NCBI GenBank assembly: GCA_945906015.1 | Contig: CAMDQV010000024.1 | Span: 1 to 14,200 of the forward strand | Reading direction: 5' to 3' | Source of the DNA: Pedobacter schmidteae | GTDB taxonomy: Bacteria; Bacteroidota; Bacteroidia; Sphingobacteriales; Sphingobacteriaceae | DNA: 14,200 bases | Shown here: positions 7,199 through 14,200 of the stretch, one piece after another | Numbering within the stretch: position 1 is the stretch's first letter | Layout of the letters: each line of letters opens with the position of its first letter | Translations under genes and position numbers: made by a program | The notes under the pieces: model-generated | The model's database searches: none | Told to the model about the DNA's origin: nothing | Seen by the model: only the letters and a program-made list of their open reading frames with translations

Positions 7199-8581
7199 AT
7201 GAATTATTCTACAATTAAGAAAGCCTTTGTGTTTTCATTAGTAGCGATGCTGGCCCTCGTAGAGGTTTCTCTGGCGCAAACCGCTACGAGCTCTTCGGCC
7301 AAAATTTTTGGTGGAAGAGGACAGTATAGAACTTGGAATATAGGTGTCAATGCTGGAGTATTAGAACCAATTGTTAAAATTGGTGGTACTAATGATTTTA
7401 CTAACTGGAGCCCATCATTAGGTTATGGAGCAACATTAAGAAAGCAACTTGGCCATGCATTTGGTCTTGAGTTGGGATTCCAAAGTGGAAAACTTACCTA
7501 TGATAATGGTGGTGCTACTATCAATTTAGGTTCTGGTGCTCGTACAGACGGAGTTACTCAAATCAGTTCTGCTGTAAGTATTGTGGGAATTGCGAATGTA
7601 GCTACTGTTGATTTCCTTAAAAGAGAAAATGCAATAAACTTTATCGTTAAAGCTGGTTTTGGACAAGCTGCATACCACTGGCTTGAAATAAATCCTAATG
7701 CAACTCCAGCTAAAGGTACTTATGGTCCTAATCGTGACCGTAACAATATCAGAAATGAGTTCATTCCAGTTGGTCTTGGTGTTAAATTCAAGGTTTCTGA
7801 AGGTGTTAACTTTGATTTAGGTTACACAATGAATTTCATTGATGCTGATGATCTTGATGGTACTAAAGGAAAAGGGTTCACAAAAGATAAATGGTCATAT
7901 AAATCAGCTGGTTTAGAATTCTCTTTAGGTTCTAAAGCTAAGCCAAACTTGGATTGGGTTAATCCTTTAGCCTTGATGTATGATGAATTGAAAGATGTTA
8001 CATTACGTCAAGAACTTGAAGCATTAAAAGGTCGTGTTTCTGCACTAGAAGCTGCTGATTTATTAAAAGATTCAGATGGTGACGGTGTTGCTGATAAATT
8101 AGACAAATGCCCTAACACTGAGGCGGGAATTAAAGTTGATGGTTCTGGTTGTCCTTTAGATGTTGATGCTGACGGTGTTCCTGATTCAAAAGATGCATGT
8201 CCTACTGTTAAAGGTACTGCTGCTCTGAACGGATGTCCTGAGTTTGTAGGTGGTTCTTCAATTGCTATCCAATTCGAATTCAATTCTTCGGTTTTGAAAA
8301 CTAATGCGTACCCAATATTAGACAAATTATCTTCTGATTTAAAAGCAAATTCATCTACTTCTGTTCAGTTAGATGGCCATGCTTCAGCTGAAGGTACTGA
8401 CGAATACAACATGTCTTTATCAAGAGACAGAGCTAACTCAGTAAAAACTTATTTAGTTAATTCTGGAATCGCTGCAGGTAGAATTGCTGCAACTGCATAC
8501 GGTGAAAGCCGTCCACTTGCTTCAAACTCTACTGAAGCAGGACGTACTGAAAATCGTCGTGTTGAATTCAAACAACAATAA
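7199..8581 (+). CDS. OmpA family outer-membrane protein with TSP type-3 linker (460 aa)
   Basis: This is an outer-membrane beta-barrel tethered to peptidoglycan, probably a major surface protein. Residues 1-26 form a signal peptide (charged NYSTIKK, hydrophobic core, cleavage after SLA before Q27). Residues ~40-245 alternate in the manner of an eight-stranded barrel. A short heptad stretch (262-287) is followed by a thrombospondin type-3-like calcium-binding linker (DSDGDGVADKLDKCP, DVDADGVPDSKDACP) with Cys304, 318, 334 and 346. The OmpA C-domain spans about 355-460. There the peptidoglycan-contacting Arg is kept (R411 in SRDRANSV), but the Asp of the E. coli GYTD motif is Ser396 (GHASAEGT). 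I chose the ATG at 7199 over an in-frame TTG at 7175: it begins directly at the signal peptide, and the TTG version would add eight residues in front of it. A consensus promoter and a strong terminator flank the gene. Confidence 0.94.
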   Translation: MNYSTIKKAFVFSLVAMLALVEVSLAQTATSSSAKIFGGRGQYRTWNIGVNAGVLEPIVKIGGTNDFTNWSPSLGYGATLRKQLGHAFGLELGFQSGKLTYDNGGATINLGSGARTDGVTQISSAVSIVGIANVATVDFLKRENAINFIVKAGFGQAAYHWLEINPNATPAKGTYGPNRDRNNIRNEFIPVGLGVKFKVSEGVNFDLGYTMNFIDADDLDGTKGKGFTKDKWSYKSAGLEFSLGSKAKPNLDWVNPLALMYDELKDVTLRQELEALKGRVSALEAADLLKDSDGDGVADKLDKCPNTEAGIKVDGSGCPLDVDADGVPDSKDACPTVKGTAALNGCPEFVGGSSIAIQFEFNSSVLKTNAYPILDKLSSDLKANSSTSVQLDGHASAEGTDEYNMSLSRDRANSVKTYLVNSGIAAGRIAATAYGESRPLASNSTEAGRTENRRVEFKQQ

Positions 8582-8606
8582 ACAATATTGTATATAAGCA
8601 AATTGT

Positions 8607-8641
8607 AAAAAAGAGTCCCGATTATTCGGGACTCTTTTTTT
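8607..8641 (+). terminator. Rho-independent terminator after the OmpA-family gene
   Basis: A 9-bp GC-containing stem (AGAGTCCCG 8612-8620 with CGGGACTCT 8627-8635) closes a 6-nt loop ATTATT. It is extended by five A:T pairs and followed by a T-run to 8641. It sits 25 bp beyond the stop codon. The A-run before the stem would also allow termination of transcription from the right, although no minus-strand gene is near. Confidence 0.93.
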
Positions 8642-8660
8642 ATTTAATAATTTTAGCATT

Positions 8661-8798
8661 ATGTATTTTTTTAGAAAGAACGATCCGAGCAGACCAAAGA
8701 ATGTTAATCTGAAGATCATGCACATCATAAATACCACGGCAATAATTATGTTCTTAGCTGGGATTTTTTATAAGCTGCTTGAATGGTATGTCTTTTGA
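8661..8798 (+). CDS. Small single-pass membrane protein (45 aa), uncharacterised
   Basis: The frame from ATG 8661 to TGA 8796-8798 encodes 45 residues. A basic, polar N-terminal half (MYFFRKNDPSRPKNVNLKIM) leads into one hydrophobic helix (about 22-38, IINTTAIIMFLAGIFYK) and ends EWYVF. The positive-inside rule predicts a cytoplasmic N-terminus. It fills most of the gap between the terminator and ridA and reads the same way as ridA, which starts 37 bp later. The pattern (short, KNDP..P.NVNLKIMH, then one helix) reminds me of small conserved membrane proteins of Bacteroidota carrying only a DUF number, possibly DUF6728, but I am not sure of that name. No known function is claimed. A chance frame is the alternative; the orderly charge and hydrophobicity pattern argues against it. 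Confidence 0.6.
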   Translation: MYFFRKNDPSRPKNVNLKIMHIINTTAIIMFLAGIFYKLLEWYVF

Positions 8799-8835
8799 TT
8801 TTTTTAAACTCTTTTGATCATACCAAACTAAATTC

Positions 8836-9216
8836 ATGAAATCCATCATCTTTACTGAAAAAGCACCGGCTCCCATCGGTCCGTATAGCCAGGCTGTACA
8901 AACTGGAAATATGCTCTTTATTTCTGGGCAGATCCCAATTGATCCTGAAACTAATGAGCTCATAAGCGGTACTATCAAAGATGAAGCTGAACAGGTTATG
9001 CAAAATCTTGGCGCGCTCCTGCTGCAAGCTGGGTTCTCATTCGAGCATGTGGTTAAAACCACGATTTTTTTAAGTGAAATGAATCATTTTGGCGATGTTA
9101 ATGAAGTTTATGGCTCCTATTTTAAATCTGATTATCCAGCCAGAGAAACTGTGGCCGTACTGGGTTTACCCAAAAATGTAAATGTTGAGATCTCTTTAAT
9201 TGCTGTTAAAGCCTGA
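8836..9216 (+). CDS. ridA: RidA family reactive enamine/imine deaminase (126 aa)
   Basis: RidA (YjgF/YER057c/UK114) is a trimeric cytoplasmic enzyme that hydrolyses reactive 2-aminoacrylate and related imines released by PLP-dependent dehydratases, protecting other PLP enzymes. The protein is colinear with the family: APAPIGPYSQA (10-20, Tyr17), LFISGQIPIDP (27-37, Gly31), TTIFLSEM (75-82), and PARETVAV (101-108), where Arg103 matches the substrate-binding Arg105 of E. coli RidA. Glu118 in VNVEISLIAV matches its Glu120. The Cys beside that Arg in E. coli is Thr105 here, a common variation that I do not take as loss of function. Length is normal. It is followed after 2 bp by the transporter gene and probably starts a ridA-transporter-recG transcription unit. 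Confidence 0.95.
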   Translation: MKSIIFTEKAPAPIGPYSQAVQTGNMLFISGQIPIDPETNELISGTIKDEAEQVMQNLGALLLQAGFSFEHVVKTTIFLSEMNHFGDVNEVYGSYFKSDYPARETVAVLGLPKNVNVEISLIAVKA

Positions 9217-9218
9217 AC

Positions 9219-10148
9219 TTGAAAGCAGGTATACTTAAATATTTTATTGCTGCATTTTTTGCGGTAGTAGTTTGGGGTTTTTTCTCAATCCCTCTACGAA
9301 TGCTCCAAGATTATCCATCTGAACAAATTTTATATTATCGCATTTTTACTTCCCTGTTATTGACATGGGCATATATTCTTCTTTTCAGAAAAAGTCATAT
9401 CAAATCAGATATTGAATACATTCAAAAGGAAGAGATATATAGTGTTAAGAAGATCATTTGGCTTAGTCTACTTGCCGGATTATTGATAACCGGAAATTGG
9501 TTCACTTACATTTACGTGGTGAACAATGTTAGTCTTAAATCTGCAGCATTCGCATACATGGTTTGTCCTCTGATCACTGCATTAGGTGGTTTCTTGATCC
9601 TGAAAGAGAAGCTTTCTACATTGAAGCTGATTGCTTTGGGATTTGCATTGGTAAGTATTGTAATCCTTGCTCAAGGTTCTTTGAGAGATGTATTATGGTC
9701 TGTATTGGTAGCGGCACTTTACAGCTTTTATCTGATTATACAAAGAGTAATGGTTCGAATTGATAAGTTTAATATGCTTGGCTTACATCTTCTTATTGCA
9801 GCACTATTGATGCTTCCTTTTTTCCTTTCTGATTTTGATTTTTTGCCCTCTGATCCTAATTTCTGGATAACTATCGTAGTAATTTCTGTTTTCTTTACAA
9901 TTATTCCACTTTTTTTAAGCCTTTATGCTCTGATAGGTATGCCTTCATCCACACTGGGTATTATCATATATATAAATCCTATTGTTGCTTTTGCAGTCGC
10001 ATTTTTCTATTTTCACGAAGAAATTAGCATATATCAGGTATATTCATATCTGCTCTTGCTGGCGGCGGTCGTAGTCTTTAATTGGGCTACGATTAAAGAA
10101 ATTTTATTTAAAAAGCCGGCCAATAAAAAGCCGGTCATTATCCCTTAA
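9219..10148 (+). CDS. EamA/DMT family transporter, RarD-like (309 aa)
   Basis: This is an inner-membrane drug/metabolite transporter with ten predicted helices formed by two EamA repeats. The first repeat ends with a SAAFAYMVCPLITALGGFLILKE-type segment and the second with STLGIIIYINPIVAFAVAFFYFHEE; the P-L/P-I plus terminal acidic residue pattern is typical of RarD-like proteins. The substrate is unknown; RarD of E. coli was named for chloramphenicol sensitivity. The proposed start is TTG at 9219, 2 bp after the ridA stop. It gives MKAGILKYFIAAFFAVVVWG, which is the expected beginning of helix 1, while the first internal ATG (MLQDYPSEQ) would remove that helix. Tight spacing with ridA and recG suggests co-transcription without a clear functional link. 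Confidence 0.88.
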   Translation: MKAGILKYFIAAFFAVVVWGFFSIPLRMLQDYPSEQILYYRIFTSLLLTWAYILLFRKSHIKSDIEYIQKEEIYSVKKIIWLSLLAGLLITGNWFTYIYVVNNVSLKSAAFAYMVCPLITALGGFLILKEKLSTLKLIALGFALVSIVILAQGSLRDVLWSVLVAALYSFYLIIQRVMVRIDKFNMLGLHLLIAALLMLPFFLSDFDFLPSDPNFWITIVVISVFFTIIPLFLSLYALIGMPSSTLGIIIYINPIVAFAVAFFYFHEEISIYQVYSYLLLLAAVVVFNWATIKEILFKKPANKKPVIIP

Positions 10149-10153
10149 TTGGA

Positions 10154-12259
10154 TTGGCAGAACAGATTTTAAAAACCCCTGTTGAGTATTTGAAAGGTAT
10201 AGGTTCGCAGCGTGCTGAGATCCTTAAAAAAGACCTTGAGATATTTACCTATGCTGATTTTCTGCAACATTATCCATTCCGCTACATTGACCGTACCCGC
10301 TTCTATAAGATTAGAGAGCTTAATCCAGATCTGCCTGCTATACAGATTCTTGGGCGTATCGTTTCAAAAGAAATTATTGGTGATAAACATGTAAAAAGGC
10401 TTGTTGCCCTTTTTAAGGATGATACTGGCAGTATGGAACTGGTATGGTTTCAAAGTATTCGTTGGATTGATAAGATTATTCAGCCTGGGGCAGTTTTTAT
10501 TGTATTTGGGAAGCCGACACTTTTTAACGGACATTTTTCTATTTCTCACCCAGAGTTGGAGGCCTATCAGCCAAATGCAGTAAGCCAGGGAAATTTAACT
10601 CTTCAGCCAGTATATAGTTCTACCGAGAAACTCAAGCAATTCAATCTGGATAGTAAAGGAATTCAGCGTGCTCAGGCAACTCTTATCGATCAAGTGATTA
10701 GGCAGGTAGAAGAAACTCTTCCTGTATATATCATGCAAAAGCATGAACTGATCAGCAGGCAGAAAGCGCTGTATACTATTCATTTTCCGGAGCATGTAGA
10801 AGCACTGAGAGAGGCTCAAAAACGACTTAAATTTGAAGAGCTTTTTTTTATCCAATTAAAGCTTCTCAGGACTAAAGTATTACGGACGCAAAAATTCAAA
10901 GGTTCAGTTTTTAATAATGTTGGCGATAATTTCAACACTTTCTATTCAGAAAAATTACCTTTTGAGCTAACTGTTGCTCAGAAGCGTGTTATCAAAGAAA
11001 TTCGGCAGGATACTCAACGGGGGGTACAAATGAACCGCTTGCTTCAGGGGGATGTTGGTAGCGGGAAAACTGTGGTCGCTTTGATGATCATGCTTCTGGC
11101 TATTGATAATGGATTTCAGGCTTGCATCATGGCCCCAACAGAAATCCTGGCACAACAGCATTATTTTTCAATTAAAAGCCTTCTAGGAGATGATTTTATA
11201 AGTGTTGAAATACTTACAGGCTCTACTCCAAAAAAGACTAGGAGGGCACTGCATGAGCGTCTGGAGAGCGGTCAATTGAATATACTAGTTGGTACTCATG
11301 CTTTGATTGAAGATGTGGTACAATTTCAGAACCTTGGGCTTGTGGTTATCGATGAACAACATCGTTTTGGAGTAGAACAGCGGGCGCGTTTATGGAGAAA
11401 GAATGTTATTCCTCCGCATGTTTTGGTTATGACGGCAACCCCAATTCCACGTACGTTGGCCATGACACTATACGGCGATCTGGATATTTCAGTGATCGAT
11501 GAACTTCCTGCAGGAAGAAAACCCATAAAAACGGTTCACTTATATCATAGTCAGCGGTTAAGGATGTTTGGTTTCATGCGCGAAGAAATAGCTAAAGGCC
11601 GACAGGTTTATATTGTGTATCCCTTGATTAAGGAAAGTGAAAAACTTGATCTTTTATATCTTGAAGCAGGTATTGAAGCAATATCCATTGAGTTTCCTCT
11701 CCCTGAATATCGGATCAGTATTGTACATGGTAAATTGGCTGCAAAAGATAAGGCTGCCGAAATGCAGCGTTTTGTTAAGGGTGAAACTCAGATCATGGTA
11801 GCCACAACAGTAATCGAAGTAGGAGTTAACGTTCCAAATGCGAGCGTCATGATTATTGAAAACGCAGAGCGGTTTGGAATATCGCAATTGCACCAGTTAC
11901 GTGGCAGAGTTGGCCGTGGAGCTGAGCAATCTTTTTGTATATTGATGTCGGGTATGAAGCTTAGCTCTGATGCAAAAATTCGTTTAGACACAATGGTTCG
12001 TACCAATGACGGATTCGAGATTGCTGAAATAGATCTTCAGCTTCGCGGACCTGGAAATATCGAAGGAACACAGCAGAGCGGTGTTCTTGATCTTAAATTA
12101 GCTGATCTTGCTACCGATCAGCAATTATTGGCAGAGGCCAGAAAAACTGTTATTTATATCCTTGATGATGATCCTGAATTGATGAATGAAGACAATCGTA
12201 TTCTGAGACAGTATTTTGAGACAAAATCAGGCGGCATAAGTTGGGATAAAATATCCTGA
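10154..12259 (+). CDS. recG: ATP-dependent DNA helicase RecG (701 aa)
   Basis: RecG is a monomeric superfamily 2 double-strand DNA translocase that regresses stalled replication forks and processes branched recombination intermediates. The N-terminal part has the usual TPVEYLKGIG start and a wedge/OB-fold domain (about 60-165). Helicase motifs follow: Walker A GDVGSGKT at 299-306, motif II DEQH at 400-403, motif III TATP at 427-430, SVIDELPAGRKP after it, and motif VI QLRGRVGRG ending at 589. The C-terminal DLQLRGPGNIEGTQQSG block is the conserved TRG/hairpin region. Length matches the family. The start is probably TTG 10154 (MAEQILKTP...), as no in-frame ATG stands before the conserved N-terminus. 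It lies 5 bp after the transporter gene and ends the unit. Confidence 0.96.
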   Translation: MAEQILKTPVEYLKGIGSQRAEILKKDLEIFTYADFLQHYPFRYIDRTRFYKIRELNPDLPAIQILGRIVSKEIIGDKHVKRLVALFKDDTGSMELVWFQSIRWIDKIIQPGAVFIVFGKPTLFNGHFSISHPELEAYQPNAVSQGNLTLQPVYSSTEKLKQFNLDSKGIQRAQATLIDQVIRQVEETLPVYIMQKHELISRQKALYTIHFPEHVEALREAQKRLKFEELFFIQLKLLRTKVLRTQKFKGSVFNNVGDNFNTFYSEKLPFELTVAQKRVIKEIRQDTQRGVQMNRLLQGDVGSGKTVVALMIMLLAIDNGFQACIMAPTEILAQQHYFSIKSLLGDDFISVEILTGSTPKKTRRALHERLESGQLNILVGTHALIEDVVQFQNLGLVVIDEQHRFGVEQRARLWRKNVIPPHVLVMTATPIPRTLAMTLYGDLDISVIDELPAGRKPIKTVHLYHSQRLRMFGFMREEIAKGRQVYIVYPLIKESEKLDLLYLEAGIEAISIEFPLPEYRISIVHGKLAAKDKAAEMQRFVKGETQIMVATTVIEVGVNVPNASVMIIENAERFGISQLHQLRGRVGRGAEQSFCILMSGMKLSSDAKIRLDTMVRTNDGFEIAEIDLQLRGPGNIEGTQQSGVLDLKLADLATDQQLLAEARKTVIYILDDDPELMNEDNRILRQYFETKSGGISWDKIS

Positions 12260-12330
12260 ACAAATTGATCTATCTTATCGATCAATAGGGTGCTAAATAG
12301 GTAGATTTCGGTAATTAACATTATATCTGA

Positions 12331-13605
12331 ATGGGTGATTTTAAGTCAGAAGCAGTTAAAACTGATCCGTATATAGCGATGCGCTTTCCGGAGTTCCGCT
12401 CGTACATCGTGATGCGGTTTCTCTTCACCTTTGCTTATCAGGTTCAGGCAGTTGTGATAGGCTGGCATATCTATCAGCTAACCAAGGATCCCTTATCATT
12501 GGGTCTGATTGGTCTGGCTGAAGCCATTCCTGCTATTATGGTGACTCTTTATGGTGGTTATATTGCCGATAAATCAGATAAGAAAAAACTTTTGATTTGG
12601 ATCATTGGCTCTATGCTTTGCTGTTCGGCAGTACTTACTGTTATCACTACCGATGATGTATTGAGGTTGATTGGACAAACACCGGTGATTATCATCATTT
12701 ATGTAATGATATTTTTTATTGGTATTACCCGTGGTTTTTATTCGCCAACATCCTTTGCATTAATGGCACAGATTATTCCTAAAGAACATTATGTAAACTC
12801 GTCTACCTGGAACAGTGGTAGCTGGCAAACAGCATCTATCGTGGGCCCTGCTATTGGTGGTTTGTTCTATGCTTTCAGCGGAATAACAGCCTGTTTTGTT
12901 GTGATTGTTATATTTCTTGCCCTTGCTCTTGGATGTATCATATTTTTCGTTAAAAATTATCCAGCCTATTTTGTGCCTAAAGAAAACATTTTTAAAAGCT
13001 TGTCGGAGGGTATCCAATTTGTTTTTAAAAGCAGAATGATCCTTGGGGCATTAAGTCTTGATATGTTTTCGGTATTTTTTGGTGGTGCTTTAGCGCTGAT
13101 GCCAATTTTTGCTCATGATATTTTGAAGGTAGGTGCCGAGGGTCTTGGCTTTATGCGTGCAGCACCTGCACTTGGGGCGCTGCTCACCATGTTTATTTTG
13201 GCAAAATATCCGCCAATGAATAAACCCTGGAGAAATCTTTTGTTAGCGGTTGCAGGATTTGGAATTTCGATCATTTGCTTCGGACTTTCCAGAAATTTTT
13301 ATCTCACGCTACTGTGTTTATTTTTTGAGGGCGCTTTTGATAGTGTCAGCGTGATTATTCGCTCTACCATTTTACAGATACTCACACCAGAAGAGATGCG
13401 TGGAAGAGTATCAGCAGTGAATGGAATCTTTATCAATTCTTCTAATGAAATTGGCGCATTTGAGTCGGGAGCTACCGCAAGGCTGATGGGAACTATACCA
13501 TCGGTCATCTTTGGAGGAAGTATGACTATCATGATCGTTATTTTTACCTATTTCAAAACCAAAAGACTTGTCCCTTTAAGCTTAAAACAGATAAACAATC
13601 ATTAA
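12331..13605 (+). CDS. Major facilitator superfamily exporter, MFS_3/EntS-like (424 aa)
   Basis: This is a predicted 12-helix inner-membrane transporter driven by an ion gradient. The start RFPEFRSYIVMRFLFTF and the loop 2-3 motif GGYIADKSDKKKLLIW match the MFS motif A region. The phrase WHIYQLTKDPLSLGLIGLAE resembles the helix 1-2 segment of the MFS_3 group that contains the enterobactin exporter EntS. A second-half motif ILTPEEMRGRVSAVNGIFIN is also characteristic of that group. The substrate is unknown; siderophore or drug export is inferred from the family only, and no siderophore synthesis genes are in the window. It begins 71 bp after recG, in a gap holding a small imperfect hairpin but no clear terminator. 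Its stop codon overlaps by 4 bp with the convergent small membrane protein gene. Confidence 0.9.
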   Translation: MGDFKSEAVKTDPYIAMRFPEFRSYIVMRFLFTFAYQVQAVVIGWHIYQLTKDPLSLGLIGLAEAIPAIMVTLYGGYIADKSDKKKLLIWIIGSMLCCSAVLTVITTDDVLRLIGQTPVIIIIYVMIFFIGITRGFYSPTSFALMAQIIPKEHYVNSSTWNSGSWQTASIVGPAIGGLFYAFSGITACFVVIVIFLALALGCIIFFVKNYPAYFVPKENIFKSLSEGIQFVFKSRMILGALSLDMFSVFFGGALALMPIFAHDILKVGAEGLGFMRAAPALGALLTMFILAKYPPMNKPWRNLLLAVAGFGISIICFGLSRNFYLTLLCLFFEGAFDSVSVIIRSTILQILTPEEMRGRVSAVNGIFINSSNEIGAFESGATARLMGTIPSVIFGGSMTIMIVIFTYFKTKRLVPLSLKQINNH

Positions 13606-13814
13606 ATTTGTTTGTTTCTTCCGCCTATAAGGTATATTATTGACCCCAGAAATGGTGCGATCAGGATGACGATCAGCCACAATAACTTCGTGTTTGTTGG
13701 CAAATTACTTCTGAGTAAATCTAGCAAGGTATACACTATCAAAACAAACCAAACGATACCCATAAGGAAGCGCAAAATGCCTCCGATAAATAGAATTATT
13801 ATTAATGTGCTCAT
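13602..13814 (-). CDS. PLDc_N-type small membrane protein, second copy (70 aa)
   Basis: The protein has two hydrophobic helices (about 3-30 and 43-63) joined by a short basic/polar linker with DLLRSN, then LWLIVILIAPFLGSIIYLIGGR. This LW-x-x-x-I-x-x-AP-x-LG-x-x-x-Y pattern is the signature of the phospholipase D N-terminal-like domain (PLDc_N), which in short proteins occurs without a nuclease domain. It has no catalytic residues and its role is unknown; it presumably sits in the inner membrane. The ATG overlaps the stop of its paralogue upstream in an ATGA (13811-13814). Its own stop overlaps the convergent MFS gene by 4 bp, so both coding sequences use the same TTAA. Confidence 0.85.
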   Translation of the reverse strand: MSTLIIILFIGGILRFLMGIVWFVLIVYTLLDLLRSNLPTNTKLLWLIVILIAPFLGSIIYLIGGRNKQI

Positions 13815-14038
13815 AGTGCTTTTTGTTTACGGCCCCAGAAAAGATAGACAATGGCTCCCAAATATGGGGCTATCAGAATAAACAGTATCCAGAGATTTTT
13901 TTTAGTATTAGTCAGATTTTTTGATCTTAGGGTATCAAATATCGCAAATGGAATGATCAAAAGAAGTGCAATCAAGGCAAAAGCGATCATGATGGTTTCC
14001 CGTAGACTAATGTTAATATTTAGTAATGTGCACGTCAT
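13811..14038 (-). CDS. PLDc_N-type small membrane protein, first copy (75 aa or 59 aa)
   Basis: This is a paralogue of the next gene. It shares LRS..LTNTK..LW, ILIAPYLGAIVYL and a GR-K tail, and has two hydrophobic helices (about 18-34 and 48-68) separated by a polar linker. The long start at 14038 adds a 16-residue polar leader (MTCTLLNINISLRETI). An internal ATG at 13990 gives a 59-residue protein that begins at helix 1, as the paralogue does, and is preceded by a GGGAAA sequence, so the short form may be the true one. The gene lies 29 bp (long form) after the stop of an ABC exporter read in the same direction, consistent with one transcript. Function is unknown; PLDc_N is a membrane-anchoring domain without known activity. 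Confidence 0.8.
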   Translation of the reverse strand: MTCTLLNINISLRETIMIAFALIALLLIIPFAIFDTLRSKNLTNTKKNLWILFILIAPYLGAIVYLFWGRKQKAL

Positions 14039-14067
14039 CGTTATTAAATTTAATTAAAAATTTACAC

Positions 14068-14200
14068 TTAAAATGATAATTTCTCACCTATCTGCTGACG
14101 CCACATGGCAAAATACAATCCTTTTTCGGCAAGTAACTCATCATGTTTACCTGCTTCGATAATTTTGCCTTTTTCAAGAACAAAGATCTTATCGGCATGC
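14068..14200 (-). CDS. ABC exporter, C-terminal end of ATPase domain (partial, 43 aa seen)
   Basis: Only the last 43 residues lie in the window; the gene continues past its right edge. The frame reads HADKIFVLEKGKIIEAGKHD, then ELLAEKGLYFAMWRQQIGE, and stops at 14068-14070. ADKI.VLE.GKI.E.G.H.ELL is the conserved tail that follows the switch-His strand of type I exporter ATPases, and the LY-x-x-MWRQQ ending is common in fused exporters such as the HlyB or peptide/bacteriocin types. Walker and signature motifs are outside the window, so the subfamily and substrate cannot be named. The two PLDc_N genes follow closely on the same strand. Confidence 0.85.
   Translation of the reverse strand, partial: HADKIFVLEKGKIIEAGKHDELLAEKGLYFAMWRQQIGEKLSF

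Noticed and set aside
8008..8325. Open minus-strand frame of 105 codons opposite the OmpA-family gene
   Set aside because: It lies wholly antisense to the strongly supported linker and C-domain, is low in complexity (Ser/Pro/Ala rich) and has no recognisable domain.
8522..9062. Minus-strand frames across the terminator and ridA
   Set aside because: They cross a strong terminator hairpin or lie antisense to ridA, and their translations show no domain pattern.
10109..10134. Direct repeat of AAAAAGCCGG near the end of the transporter gene
   Set aside because: It is short and encodes the repeated residues KKPANKKP; ordinary coding sequence explains it.
12264..12286. Inverted repeat ATTGATC / GATCAAT after recG, possible terminator
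   Set aside because: The 7-bp stem is AT-rich, the loop is 9 nt and no T-run follows (AGGG follows), so it does not qualify as an intrinsic terminator.

Overview
The window is about 14.2 kb of AT-rich chromosomal DNA that looks like a Bacteroidota genome, most likely Sphingobacteriaceae (Pedobacter or Mucilaginibacter type). The grounds are an OmpA-like porin with a thrombospondin type-3 linker, a textbook Bacteroidota promoter (TTTG, 19 nt, TANNTTTG) in front of it, AT-rich leaders with almost no Shine-Dalgarno sequence, several TTG starts, and an MsbA-like exporter of about 610 residues. The taxonomic call is inference from these traits. No mobile element, CRISPR array, tRNA or rRNA was seen, and no stretch over 300 bases lacks a gene.

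Left part (5-4711, minus strand): a four-gene surface-glycan cluster. In transcription order it has a GT2-like glycosyltransferase, a rhamnosyltransferase-like GT2, an ABC exporter of the MsbA/PglK type, and a second GT2 with an SDQDD motif. Overlap or close spacing suggests one operon that builds and exports a lipid-linked glycan (LPS, O-antigen or exopolysaccharide). Its leader contains ten tandem copies of a 7-bp unit (4715-4784), ending 3 bp before the first start codon.

Middle part (4859-8641): meaB, a GTPase chaperone of methylmalonyl-CoA mutase, runs on the plus strand and converges with an M24B Xaa-Pro aminopeptidase, their 3' ends overlapping by 14 bp. Divergent from the peptidase is a strongly expressed-looking OmpA-family gene with promoter, signal peptide, beta-barrel, Ca-binding linker and OmpA C-domain, closed by a strong terminator.

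Right part (8661-13605, plus strand): an unannotated 45-residue single-pass membrane protein, then ridA, an EamA/RarD-type transporter and recG, packed with gaps of 2 and 5 bp, then an MFS exporter of the EntS/MFS_3 type. Both the transporter and recG appear to start at TTG. At the right edge (13602-14200, minus strand) the end of another ABC exporter is followed by two tandem PLDc_N-type small membrane proteins that overlap by 4 bp.

Most of the content is ordinary housekeeping and envelope genes. I did not find a clearly new biological system. The best items for a second look are the heptanucleotide repeat in the glycan operon leader, the 45-residue membrane protein, the tandem PLDc_N pair behind an exporter, and the two tail-to-tail overlaps.
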